Assembly (NCBI RefSeq): GCF_003324185.1
Contig: NZ_PXUP01000006.1
Location: forward strand, 83,342 to 147,341
From: Faecalibacterium prausnitzii
GTDB lineage: Bacteria; Bacillota; Clostridia; Oscillospirales; Ruminococcaceae
DNA length: 64,000 nt
Reading direction: 5' to 3'
The position numbers were made by a program, and so were the translations under genes. The notes beneath the pieces are model-generated. The model had not been told where the DNA came from. It was given only the letters and a program-made list of their open reading frames with translations, and did not search any database. Numbering within the stretch: position 1 is the first letter of the stretch; each line of letters starts with the position of its first letter. Positions 55,596 to 63,925 of this stretch are shown piece after piece.

Positions 55596-57392
55596 ATGAT
55601 ACAGGAACAACTTGCTTTTCTGCCGGAATTTCTTCCCGATTACCGGCCCTTCCCCCCTGCCAAGGAACGTACTGCATGGCAGGGGCTGCCCCTGCGGGCA
55701 AAGCAGCGCTTTTTGCAGGCGGGAGAAGCCGCGCTGCAAACGCCCATTGCGCCCCTGCCGCTCTCGCTCTGGCTGGATTTCACCCACACTGGGCGGCGCA
55801 TGCCATGGGAGACGGCTTACTTCTCCCGCCGGGCGCGGCTGTGCGCGCTGGTATGCGCCGAATGCGTGGAGCACGAAGGGCGCTTTCTGGATGAAATTGC
55901 AGATACCGTATGGGCGCTCTGCGAGGAAAGCGCATGGCAGCTGCCCGCCCACAACAGCTACATCCGGGACACCCCGCAGCTGCCCCTGCCGGACACCACC
56001 CGCCCCATCGTGGACCTGTTTGCCGCCGAGACCGGCGCCCTGCTGGCGTTGACCCGGTACTTACTGCCGGACGAGCTGGATACTGCTGCACCGGGCACCA
56101 CGGTGCGGATGGAGCGGGAGCTGAACGCCCGCATCCTGACGCCTTATTTTACAAGCCACTTCTGGTGGATGGGCAACGGCGAAGAGCCTATGTGCAACTG
56201 GACGAGCTGGTGCACCCAGAATGTGCTGCTCACTGTCTTTCTGCTGCCCACCACGCAGCAGCAGCGGCAGGCTGCCGTCAAACAGGCAGCGTACAGCCTC
56301 GACTGCTTTTTAAAGGACTACGGCGCGGACGGCTGCTGCAACGAGGGTGCGCAGTATTACCGCCACGCCGGGCTGACCCTGTGGGGCTGCCTTGAAATTT
56401 TGTCCAGCATTGTGCCGGAGGCCTTCTCTCCCCTGTTCCATGAGCCTAAAATCAAAAACATCGCGGAGTACATCTGCAACGTCCATGTGGAAGGGCCTTA
56501 CTACCTGAACTTTGGCGATTGCAGCCCCCTTGCCGGGCGGTGCGGTGCGCGGGAATACCGCTTTGGGCAGGCTGTGGGCAGCGATGCTTTGCAAGCCCTT
56601 GCGGCAGCAGACTTCCGTGCCGATGCCGACCCCGACCATTTGCAGAACCCGGACGGCAGCACCCACATCAACCTGTGGTACCGGCTGACCACCGCCTTTG
56701 CAGAAGAAGAAATGATGGCGTACTCCGCAACGCCCCGGCACCATTTAACGGTGTGGTACCCCAGCGTGGGCGTCTATGCCGCGCGGCAGGGCAGTTGGGT
56801 GCTGGGTGCAAAGTTCGGCTCCAACGGCGACAGCCACAATCACAACGATACTGGCAGCATTACTGTATACAAGGACGGCAGACCGTTCCTGATCGATATC
56901 GGAGTGGAGAGCTACACCAAAAAGACCTTCAGCCCCCAGCGGTATGAGATCTGGACGATGCAGAGCGCATGGCACAATCTGCCCACCTTTGACGGCGTGC
57001 AGCAGCTGCCCGGCGCGGAATACGCCGCCCGGGAGGTATGCACCGATAAAAACAGCATCACCGGCGAACTGGCGGGCGCGTACCCTCCCATCCCGGGGCT
57101 TACCACCTACCACCGCAGCGTATCTGTCAGCGAACAGGGCATCACCCTGCGGGACGAAACGGACTATCCCGGCACAGTGGAGCTGACCCTGCTCACCGAG
57201 CAGCAACCCGTCCCCACTGCGGACGGCTTTGCGGTGGGCACACTGGGCGGCATCCGGTTTGACCCGGGTGCCGTAACGGCTGCTGTTACGGCGGTGCCCA
57301 TCACCGACCCGCGCCTGCGCACCGCATGGCCGGAAACAATCTATAAGATCACCCTGCATTTCCAAAAAATGCTGAACCTCGAACTGTACTAA
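55596..57392 (+). CDS. Heparinase II/III-like protein
   Basis: A 598-residue cytosolic protein without a signal peptide. About 360 residues form a helical toroid (MCNWTSWCTQNVLLTVF, NEGAQYYRHAGLTLWG) and the rest is a beta-sandwich with the heparinase II/III signature GSNGDSHNHNDTGSI near 407-421, including the metal/active-site His residues. Family members are polysaccharide lyases that beta-eliminate uronic-acid glycans. Its position beside GH88 fits a lyase-hydrolase pair. Acting inside the cell on imported oligosaccharides is inference. It starts 14 bases after the regulator. Confidence 0.8.
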   Translation: MIQEQLAFLPEFLPDYRPFPPAKERTAWQGLPLRAKQRFLQAGEAALQTPIAPLPLSLWLDFTHTGRRMPWETAYFSRRARLCALVCAECVEHEGRFLDEIADTVWALCEESAWQLPAHNSYIRDTPQLPLPDTTRPIVDLFAAETGALLALTRYLLPDELDTAAPGTTVRMERELNARILTPYFTSHFWWMGNGEEPMCNWTSWCTQNVLLTVFLLPTTQQQRQAAVKQAAYSLDCFLKDYGADGCCNEGAQYYRHAGLTLWGCLEILSSIVPEAFSPLFHEPKIKNIAEYICNVHVEGPYYLNFGDCSPLAGRCGAREYRFGQAVGSDALQALAAADFRADADPDHLQNPDGSTHINLWYRLTTAFAEEEMMAYSATPRHHLTVWYPSVGVYAARQGSWVLGAKFGSNGDSHNHNDTGSITVYKDGRPFLIDIGVESYTKKTFSPQRYEIWTMQSAWHNLPTFDGVQQLPGAEYAAREVCTDKNSITGELAGAYPPIPGLTTYHRSVSVSEQGITLRDETDYPGTVELTLLTEQQPVPTADGFAVGTLGGIRFDPGAVTAAVTAVPITDPRLRTAWPETIYKITLHFQKMLNLELY

Positions 57393-57403
57393 GGAGAACT
57401 GCC

Positions 57404-58198
57404 ATGGAGACCATCAAGCTGAAAATTCTGGACGAAGCCGGCCACACCCTGATGACCTGTGACGCTGACACCGCCGTATCCCTTGTTTACACCAACTGCT
57501 ACAAGCCCGGCGACCGGGTGGCGCTGGAGATCGACCATCCCGGCCAGTACTGCGTTATCCAGTTCGAGGACACCATGCCCGAAGCCCTTGTGTATGTGGT
57601 CAAGCGGGAGATCAATTTCCACATTCCCTTCGGGGAGCAGGCCATCACCTATTCGCCCAAGAGCTTTGCGGGCAGCCGTCATGTCATCCGGGCACGGCTG
57701 GCGCTGCCGGAGGAGATCGTCGCCCGGCGGAATCTGGCCTTTAACTGCTATGACGAGCACGGCGACACCGGCTTTTACCCCCACGCCAGCGCCAACGTAG
57801 AAACGCGCGGCGAGGCGGTGTTTGCCGCCCGCAACGCCATCGACGGCATTTTTGAGAACAGCGCCCACGGCGAGTATCCCTACCAGAGCTGGGGCATCAA
57901 CCGCGACCCGAACGCAGCCCTGACGCTGGATTTTGGCCGGGAAGTACTGCTGGATGAGCTGCGCATCACCGAGCGGGCAGATTTTCCCCACGACAATTAC
58001 TGGGTAAAGGCCACGGTGGAATTTTCCGACGGCAGTACGCTGGACATCCCGCTGGTGAAAAGCGCCAAGCCTCAGAGCGTGACCTTTGAACCCAAGCGGG
58101 TGCGCAGCCTTGTGCTGAAGGATCTGATTCAGGCCGAGGGGACTTCCCCCTTCCCGGCGCTGACCCAGATCGAAGCCTTTGGCACCGAGGTGAAGTAA
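57404..58198 (+). CDS. Discoidin/lectin-like cytosolic protein
   Basis: A 264-residue protein with no signal peptide and no clear catalytic motif. The second half (AIDGIFENSAHGEYPYQSWGINRD, ALTLDFGREVLLDELRIT) reads like a galactose-binding, discoidin-type beta-sandwich. A carbohydrate-binding role supporting the heparinase-like protein is plausible. It sits between that gene (11 bases) and the DUF624 gene (1 base). Confidence 0.55.
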   Translation: METIKLKILDEAGHTLMTCDADTAVSLVYTNCYKPGDRVALEIDHPGQYCVIQFEDTMPEALVYVVKREINFHIPFGEQAITYSPKSFAGSRHVIRARLALPEEIVARRNLAFNCYDEHGDTGFYPHASANVETRGEAVFAARNAIDGIFENSAHGEYPYQSWGINRDPNAALTLDFGREVLLDELRITERADFPHDNYWVKATVEFSDGSTLDIPLVKSAKPQSVTFEPKRVRSLVLKDLIQAEGTSPFPALTQIEAFGTEVK

Positions 58199-58199
58199 A

Positions 58200-59603
58200 A
58201 TGAGCATCTACAATGCCCTTTATGGGCGGGACGGCCATGGCGTAGGCCCAAACGAGCCGGAGAAAAAAGGCTTTGCACGCTTTTGCCAGATGGTCGGCCG
58301 CGACCTCGGCCAGCTGCTGGGCACGAACCTGATGGTCTGCGTGCTCTGCCTGCCCGCTGCGCTGGGGGTCTCGCTGGGGGTGACCCTGCTCTCCCTGCCG
58401 CTGACGGTGGCGTGCAGCGCGGTCACCGGTCTGCTGACCGGCCCTGCCATGGTGCTGCTGGCAGACTGTGCCCTGCGCAGCTTGCAGAACGACCCCTCTC
58501 AGTGGCTGCCCCGGGCAAAACAGACCCTTGCCGCCCATTGGAAAGCCGCCTGCGGCTTTGGCTGCATTGGCACGCTGGTGCTGGGGCTGCTGTGCTTTGT
58601 ATCGGCCTTTGTATTTGAAGCCGCCGCGCAGCAAGGGTACTACCCCGGGCTTGCGGTGCTTGTATTTCTGGCGCTGGACTTTCTGGTGCTGGCGGTTCTG
58701 GGCACTCTGTGCGCCGCCGTGCTGCCGCTGCAAGTCCCCGCCCCAGACAGCCTGCTGCGCCGGGCGGGCAGGCTGCTGGCTGCCGCCCCGGCGCGCTGCG
58801 TCTTGGCAGGCGTTCTCATGCTGGCGGGCATCGGCGGCATGATCTTGCTGTTCCCGGTCAGCATCTTCTGGGCAGTGCTGTTCGGTTTCTGGCTGCCGGG
58901 GCTGGCAGCGATGCAGACCCTGTTCCCGGTTTTGCGGCAGGAATACGGCGTAGAGGTGCGCAGCATCCCGCGCCCGACAGCGTCGGATAAGCCCCTGACC
59001 GCACAGGAGCAAAAAAAGCGCTCCCGCGCCAACTGGTGGTATTACAACTGGGGCATCGTGGCGGTGGCGGCAATGGTCATTGTGGGCGTGGCATATGTGG
59101 CGCACGGCCTGCTGACCACCGTAGACCCGGACTATACCGTGGCAGTGGTCACGGCAGAAGCCCTGCCGGACGAGGCCGTACAGCGCCTGCAGACTGCGCT
59201 GGCAGACTATGCGGAGGACGCCAACGGCGACGGGGCGGTCATCGTGCAGGTGAACAACTACACATGGAGTGCCGATGCTGCCCTGACCGACATGAATGGC
59301 CAGATGGCGGGTGCCACCCAGATGAACACCGACCTTGCCAACGGCGAAAGCAAAATCTGGATCTTGGATGACCCGGAGGGCTTCGAACAGGCCTATGGGG
59401 CGCTGAGCGAAAAGCTGGGCGCGGACTGGCAGGCAAAGCTCATCCCGTGGAGCAGCCAGCCCGCCCTTTCCGGGCTGGAACTGGGCAGCTACAATACCGC
59501 CGCCGACGGAAGCCAGACCGTGGATATTCAGAGCCGCTTTGCCGGGTACAGCGTAGCAGTGTTTGATGCTTCAGATGCGCTATGGCAGGCGCTCAATTCG
59601 TAA
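58200..59603 (+). CDS. YesL-like DUF624 membrane protein with extra C-terminal domain
   Basis: A 467-residue protein. The first 250 residues match DUF624 (YesL) proteins: MSIYNALYGRDG, then four to five helices. Ordinary YesL is about 210 residues, whereas here a further helix near 285-305 is followed by about 160 residues (VAVVTAEALPDEAVQRLQTALAD onward) with alternating strand/helix character, probably extracytosolic. DUF624 proteins accompany sugar ABC transporters; their role is unknown. It ends the kinase-regulator-lyase operon. Confidence 0.75.
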   Translation: MSIYNALYGRDGHGVGPNEPEKKGFARFCQMVGRDLGQLLGTNLMVCVLCLPAALGVSLGVTLLSLPLTVACSAVTGLLTGPAMVLLADCALRSLQNDPSQWLPRAKQTLAAHWKAACGFGCIGTLVLGLLCFVSAFVFEAAAQQGYYPGLAVLVFLALDFLVLAVLGTLCAAVLPLQVPAPDSLLRRAGRLLAAAPARCVLAGVLMLAGIGGMILLFPVSIFWAVLFGFWLPGLAAMQTLFPVLRQEYGVEVRSIPRPTASDKPLTAQEQKKRSRANWWYYNWGIVAVAAMVIVGVAYVAHGLLTTVDPDYTVAVVTAEALPDEAVQRLQTALADYAEDANGDGAVIVQVNNYTWSADAALTDMNGQMAGATQMNTDLANGESKIWILDDPEGFEQAYGALSEKLGADWQAKLIPWSSQPALSGLELGSYNTAADGSQTVDIQSRFAGYSVAVFDASDALWQALNS

Positions 59604-59608
59604 AAAAG

Positions 59609-59648
59609 AAGCCGGACGTAGTGTCTGCACTGCGTCCGGCTTTCTTCA
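59609..59648 (+). terminator. Terminator of the YesMN operon
   Basis: AAGCCGGACGTAGTG/CACTGCGTCCGGCTT stem followed by TTTCTTC. Confidence 0.85.
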
Positions 59649-59649
59649 T

Positions 59650-60204
59650 ACAGTACCTTGAATCTTGCATAAGCCGTCTGAACGTGATACCGTGCCATGA
59701 CCCCACACTTTCCGTGGGCGAGCCGGACAACGCCGCTGCAAAACTTCGTTCGGAGCAAGCGGTGACCCCATTACATGAGCAGAGCCCAGCTACTTATTTT
59801 TTGCGTCTTAACAATTTGGAAACATTTGTAGAACTTGTCGGGGCGAGGCCCCTCCATCTGCTATCGCAGACCGTTCTGCCGCTTAAAAGCCCCACTGGGG
59901 CTTTCATTGCTGCGCTGCGCAAACGCGGTCTATGCGTTTTGAGCGCAGCGGTAGAGGGGGACAAACGTCCGGGCAAAGCTCCCTTTGCGGGTGTCGTATT
60001 TTGTCTTATCCGGCAGCCACGGCAAAAAGCAAGCCGCCTTGTGCTGTGGGGATGGCACCAGCCGCCCTTGTGGAGGTGCTTCATCTTCTCCTGCACTCCC
60101 TTTTTCTTTTGACATTTCCTTTGACCGTAAGCAGGGGGATGCATCGATTTTGCACTCATTTGTCCGCGTGCGTCCAGCAGCGTCCGGCTCACCACAGAGC
60201 TTGC
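59650..60204. other. Degraded non-coding region with inverted repeats
   Basis: I find no convincing gene here. It holds a perfect hairpin AAAGCCCCACTGGGGCTTT (59886-59904) and an inverted repeat GCTGCGCTGCGCAAACGC ... GCGTTTTGAGCGCAGC (about 59911-59951). The sequence around 59700-59910 resembles the oriT/mob leader of gut mobilisable elements as I remember it, so it may be the scar of one. A short frame at 59930-60115 on the minus strand has a fair ribosome site but no family. Confidence 0.35.
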
Positions 60205-60354
60205 CGTCTTGGAAAGCGCCAGCCCCACTTCCTGTTCCAGCTCCCGGATAGCATTGGTCAGGCTGGGCTGAGAAATATAGAACTGCTGCACTGCATGGCT
60301 GATGGTGCCGGTGCCGGCAACAGCCGTGACATAGCAGAGTTGTTGAAGGGTCAC
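60205..60354 (-). pseudogene. LysR-type regulator, N-terminal fragment
   Basis: From a GTG at 60354 the minus strand encodes TLQQLCYVTAVAGTGTISHA and YISQPSLTNAIRELEQEVGL, the DNA-binding domain of LysR regulators. After about 50 residues the frame continues into sequence with no LysR similarity, so the effector domain is gone. It is divergent from the ThrE exporter, the usual position of a LysR activator. Confidence 0.65.
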
Positions 60355-60466
60355 GGCAGTTTCCTTTCGGCGCGTTTTTTCTATCCTACCGCAGAGCCGC
60401 CAAAAACGCAACGTATTTTCTTCTTTGAAATACCAAACGAACATTGCCGGCATACCCAAGATACGT

Positions 60467-60495
60467 TTTACCCGCCCTGCAATTTCCCTTATAAT
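60467..60495 (+). promoter_or_regulatory. Promoter of the ThrE gene
   Basis: TTTACC (60467-60472), 17-base spacer, TATAAT (60490-60495). Confidence 0.55.
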
Positions 60496-60553
60496 AGCAC
60501 CGCAGTCTTGAAACGGCTGCAACATTCCCATATCACAAAGGAGGCTTTCCGGT

Positions 60554-61888
60554 ATGGGACAACGGCAAAGTGAGATCATCAAAAATCACATGGAAGTCTA
60601 CTGGCACGACTATGCGTCGGCCAGCAAGGGCGTCCCCATTACCGAGGCGGGGCTTGTGGAAAAAGCCTCCGTCATTGGACGCACCGGTCTGATGCTGCTG
60701 GAATGCGGCACCGGCGCATGGCGTGTCCGAAGCTCCATGAACACCCTTTCGCGGGAGTTGGGAGTCACAACAACAGCGGACATCGGCCTGTTGTCCATTG
60801 AGTTCACCTGCTTTGACGGTGACCAGTGTTATACCCAGTCACTCTGTCTGACAAATACGGGCGTGAATACCTCCCGGCTGAACCGACTGGAGCATTTCGT
60901 CAACGACTTCGACCGGGAAGGAAAATTTATGACCGGCGAAGAACTGCACAGCCACCTCGATGAGATCGAGCGCATCCACGGCTTGTATTCGCCCATCGCA
61001 CTGGGCTTTGCAGCTGCACTGGCCTGCGGCTGCTTCACCTTTCTGCTTGGCGGCGGCATTGTGGAAATGCTGTGTGCCTTCTGCGGTGCAGGCATCGGCA
61101 ACTTTGTACGGTGCAAGCTGACAAAACACCATTTCACCCTGTTTCTGGGCATTACGGCGTCGGTTTGTTCAGCAAGCCTCGTGTATGCCATCCTGCTGAA
61201 GCTGGCAGAGGTGCTGTTTGCCGTATCGGCGCAGCACGAGGCGGGGTATATCTGCTCCATGCTCTTCATCATTCCGGGCTTTCCGTTCATTACCAGCGGC
61301 ATCGACCTTGCCAAGCTGGATATGCGCTCCGGGCTGGAACGTCTGGCCTACGCCATCCTCATCATTCTGGTGGCAACCATGACGGCTTGGATCATGGCAC
61401 TGCTGCTGCATTTGCAGCCGGTGCAGTTCCCTGCCCTGAGCCTGACACTCCCGGAAGAGATCGTGTTCCGGCTGCTGGCAAGTTTTGGCGGTGTGTTCGG
61501 CTTTTCGCTCATGTTCAACAGTCCCCGGAACCTGGCAGTCTGCGCCGCCCTTATCGGTGCTGTAACGAACACGTTCCGGCTGGAGCTGGTGAGCCTTGCG
61601 GGCTTTCCGCCCGCTGTTGCAGCGTTTCTGGGCGCACTGCTGGCCGGACTGCTGGCCTCCTGCCTGAAGAGCGCCGCCGGTTATCCCCGCATCTCCGTCA
61701 CTGTGCCGTCCATCGTTATCATGGTGCCGGGACTGTATTTCTACCGTGCCATCTATAATCTGGGCATCCTGTCTTTGATGGACTCCGCCACATGGTTTGC
61801 AGATGCCATTCTCATCATCGTGGCACTGCCGTTAGGGCTGATCTTCGCCCGTATTGTCACTGACAAGACTTTCCGTTATTGCACCTGA
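60554..61888 (+). CDS. Threonine/serine exporter family protein (fused YjjP-YjjB, ThrE type)
   Basis: A 444-residue membrane protein. The first 130 residues are a soluble YjjP-type domain (GRTGLMLLECGTGAWRVRSSMN), then about ten helices in two blocks; the second block (RLLASFGGVFGFSLMFNSPRN) is the YjjB half. This fused layout is that of ThrE exporters, which export threonine or serine, or small carboxylates in YjjPB. AAAGGAGG supports the ATG. Its presumed LysR regulator upstream is broken. Confidence 0.85.
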   Translation: MGQRQSEIIKNHMEVYWHDYASASKGVPITEAGLVEKASVIGRTGLMLLECGTGAWRVRSSMNTLSRELGVTTTADIGLLSIEFTCFDGDQCYTQSLCLTNTGVNTSRLNRLEHFVNDFDREGKFMTGEELHSHLDEIERIHGLYSPIALGFAAALACGCFTFLLGGGIVEMLCAFCGAGIGNFVRCKLTKHHFTLFLGITASVCSASLVYAILLKLAEVLFAVSAQHEAGYICSMLFIIPGFPFITSGIDLAKLDMRSGLERLAYAILIILVATMTAWIMALLLHLQPVQFPALSLTLPEEIVFRLLASFGGVFGFSLMFNSPRNLAVCAALIGAVTNTFRLELVSLAGFPPAVAAFLGALLAGLLASCLKSAAGYPRISVTVPSIVIMVPGLYFYRAIYNLGILSLMDSATWFADAILIIVALPLGLIFARIVTDKTFRYCT

Positions 61889-61919
61889 TGTGCAGCATTT
61901 CCATTCTCCCATATAAGGC

Positions 61920-61962
61920 AAAACGCAGCGAATCTTTTAACGGTTCGCTGCGTTTTGTTTTG
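61920..61962. terminator. Bidirectional terminator
   Basis: AAAACGCAGCGAA/TTCGCTGCGTTTT stem with T-rich tail; between ThrE and the convergent orphan gene. Confidence 0.85.
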
Positions 61963-62001
61963 CTGTGATGCACTTATAAAGGGAGTTCGTTTACAGGGCG
62001 T

Positions 62002-62754
62002 TTACTCGCCGTAAACGATCTTGGTAGCAGTTTCCACATGGCGTTCCAGCCGGTCGGCAAAGTGTTCCAGCGGCAGAAAAACGCCAAGTTCATCGTAGCG
62101 GGTTCCGCCGTCCTTGAGCGTATCCTGTCCATAGTAGACCACGGAACGGGGCAGTGCGTGCTGCAGCTTCATCTGGATATCCCAGACGGTGGAGTAGGCC
62201 TCCGCTTCCGTTACCTTCTGCTTCACGGTGTCCGGCAGTTCGTAGATCAGCAGCAGCCCCAAATGCTGGTTGTAGTGGTACTCCACCACATCCATCGATC
62301 CTTCGTCGTAGCCGTGATACTTGCAGTAGCCGCTGGCAAGATACATTTTTACCTTTTCCTGCTTCTGGAACACCCGGATGAACCGGTCGTATACTTTGCT
62401 GCTCACGGCAAATTTGTTGTTCGGCAAAAGAACGCCGGCATCATCCGTCAGGATCACCGGGTTCGGCTGACCATCGGCGTTGAATTTGAACGGGATCAGA
62501 GCAGCGTTCCGTAGTAGGTCAAACATACTGTGCTGGCAGATCGCCATCAGAAAGGCAGACAGATCCTTGTTCTCGTAGGCATTGAACAGCGCCGCGGCAA
62601 ACTGCTGTGCACTCACGGCCGGCGCATCCAGTACGTCTGCCATGTCCAGCGAGTCGTTGAAGGTATCCATCAGGCGGTGGCAGGCTTCTGGATTTTTCAG
62701 GATCTCCCCGAACAGTGCCTCTGCCTTTTCTTCTCTTGGAAATATCGTTGCCAT
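62002..62754 (-). CDS. Uncharacterised cytosolic protein
   Basis: A 250-residue soluble protein I do not recognise. No signal peptide or membrane helix. The first 80 residues are helical (FPREEKAEALFGEILKNPEA; FAAALFNAYENKDLSAFLMA), the middle has beta strands (PVILTDDAGVLLPNNKFAVS) and the end is charged. The start at 62754 is supported by GAGGG eight bases upstream. It is monocistronic and convergent with ThrE. Confidence 0.65.
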   Translation of the reverse strand: MATIFPREEKAEALFGEILKNPEACHRLMDTFNDSLDMADVLDAPAVSAQQFAAALFNAYENKDLSAFLMAICQHSMFDLLRNAALIPFKFNADGQPNPVILTDDAGVLLPNNKFAVSSKVYDRFIRVFQKQEKVKMYLASGYCKYHGYDEGSMDVVEYHYNQHLGLLLIYELPDTVKQKVTEAEAYSTVWDIQMKLQHALPRSVVYYGQDTLKDGGTRYDELGVFLPLEHFADRLERHVETATKIVYGE

Positions 62755-62903
62755 CAAAAAGACCCTCTTTCTGTTTATTTCCAACTACTATTATAGGTTC
62801 ATAATGCCCCGCTGTGAAATACTGCTTTCATATTGCTGCTATATGCAGAACACTTTTTACACATTTTCCAAGTGACCGTATAACGGACACTGCAATCATG
62901 AAA

Positions 62904-62931
62904 TTGCACGAGGGAAATCGAAAAGTATATA
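62904..62931 (+). promoter_or_regulatory. Promoter of the argG-like gene
   Basis: TTGCAC (62904-62909), 16-base spacer, TATATA (62926-62931), 26 bases before the ATG. Confidence 0.55.
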
Positions 62932-62957
62932 AGTTGGTTTGAACGGAGGCAGTTCCT

Positions 62958-63650
62958 ATGTTTGAGGTCAAAAAGGTCGTGCTGGCATATTCCGGCGGTC
63001 TGGACACATCGATTATCATCCCGTGGCTGAAAGAGCACTATAACAACTGCGAAGTCATTGCCGTGTGCGGCAATGTGGGGCAGAAGGGTGAGCTGGAAGG
63101 CTTGGAAGAGCGTGCCAAGGCAAGCGGCGCATCCAAGCTGTACATCGAAGACCTGACCGATGAATTTGTGGAGGATTACGTCATTCCCACCATGCAGGCC
63201 GGGGCAGATTACGAGGGTTATCTGCTGGGCACCAGCTTTGCCCGCCCCATTTTGGCAAAACGCGTGGTGGAGATTGCCCGCGCCGAGGGTGCGGATGCGG
63301 TCTGCCACGGCAGCACCGGCAAAGGCAACGATCAGGTGCGCTTTGAGCTGGCCATCACCTTTGGCGAACTGGTGTATGATGGCCAGTGGTTCAGCCCGCT
63401 GCGCAAAGCTCTGAGTGCCTTTGTCACCTCCACACAGGAGCATGTCACCGGCAAGGTGCGTCTGGAACTGTACAAGGGCAACCTCATCAATGCAGGGGTC
63501 TGGTCGCCGTTCTCTCTGTATCGTGAAGACATCGCCACCTTTGCCGCAAGCGGCGACTATAAGCAGAACGATGCCACCGGTTTCATCAGCATCTATGGTC
63601 TGCCCACCAAGGTGCAGGCTATCGTAAACAGCGAAAAAGAAGGGGAATGA
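62958..63650 (+). CDS. argG: Argininosuccinate synthase with internal in-frame deletion
   Basis: A 230-residue protein clearly derived from argininosuccinate synthase (usually about 400). The ATP pyrophosphatase loop AYSGGLDTS is at 10-18 and [15 protein letters not shown] at about 119-133. At residue 135/136 the sequence jumps straight to the C-terminal dimerisation segment [17 protein letters not shown], which normally lies about 175 residues later, so the citrulline/aspartate-binding core is absent. The frame is intact, with a promoter, ribosome site GGAGG and terminator. It is probably unable to make argininosuccinate; it may be a pseudogene or a retained ATP-binding paralogue. Confidence 0.8.
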   Translation: MFEVKKVVLAYSGGLDTSIIIPWLKEHYNNCEVIAVCGNVGQKGELEGLEERAKASGASKLYIEDLTDEFVEDYVIPTMQAGADYEGYLLGTSFARPILAKRVVEIARAEGADAVCHGSTGKGNDQVRFELAITFGELVYDGQWFSPLRKALSAFVTSTQEHVTGKVRLELYKGNLINAGVWSPFSLYREDIATFAASGDYKQNDATGFISIYGLPTKVQAIVNSEKEGE

Positions 63651-63680
63651 AGTAGTTTATAGCAGTTTGTGTTTTTAATG

Positions 63681-63701
63681 CACAAGCATCGCTTGTGTTT
63701 T
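63681..63701 (+). terminator. Terminator of the argG-like gene
   Basis: CACAAGC-ATC-GCTTGTG stem followed by TTTT. Confidence 0.7.
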
Positions 63702-63712
63702 ACTCTGCGAAC

Positions 63713-63755
63713 AAAAAATCCGAACACTTCTCCTATTGGAAAAAAGTTCGGATTT
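63713..63755 (-). terminator. Terminator of the rRNA-tRNA operon
   Basis: AAATCCGAAC/GTTCGGATTT stem, with TTTTTTG on the minus strand, after tRNA-Lys. Confidence 0.85.
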
Positions 63756-63763
63756 TGTTGTTG

Positions 63764-63839
63764 TGGTGCACCTCCAGGGACTCGAACCCTGGGCCCACTG
63801 ATTAAGAGTCAGTTGCTCTACCAACTGAGCTAGAGGTGC
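63764..63839 (-). tRNA. tRNA-Lys (anticodon CTT)
   Basis: Minus-strand cloverleaf with acceptor GCACCTC/GAGGTGC, anticodon arm ACTGA-CTCTTAA-TCAGT giving CTT, T arm GGTTCGAGTCC and an encoded CCA. It lies downstream of 5S rRNA and tRNA-Glu. Confidence 0.97.
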
Positions 63840-63842
63840 ATA

Positions 63843-63917
63843 TGGTGACCCGTACCGGAATCGAACCGATGTTAAAGGCGTGAGAGGCCTCTGTCTTAAC
63901 CGCTTGACCAACGGGCC
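63843..63917 (-). tRNA. tRNA-Glu (anticodon CTC)
   Basis: Minus-strand cloverleaf with acceptor GGCCCGT/ACGGGTC, anticodon loop CTCTCAC giving CTC, T arm GGTTCGATTCC and encoded CCA. Only three bases separate it from tRNA-Lys. Confidence 0.95.
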
Positions 63918-63925
63918 ATATAAAA

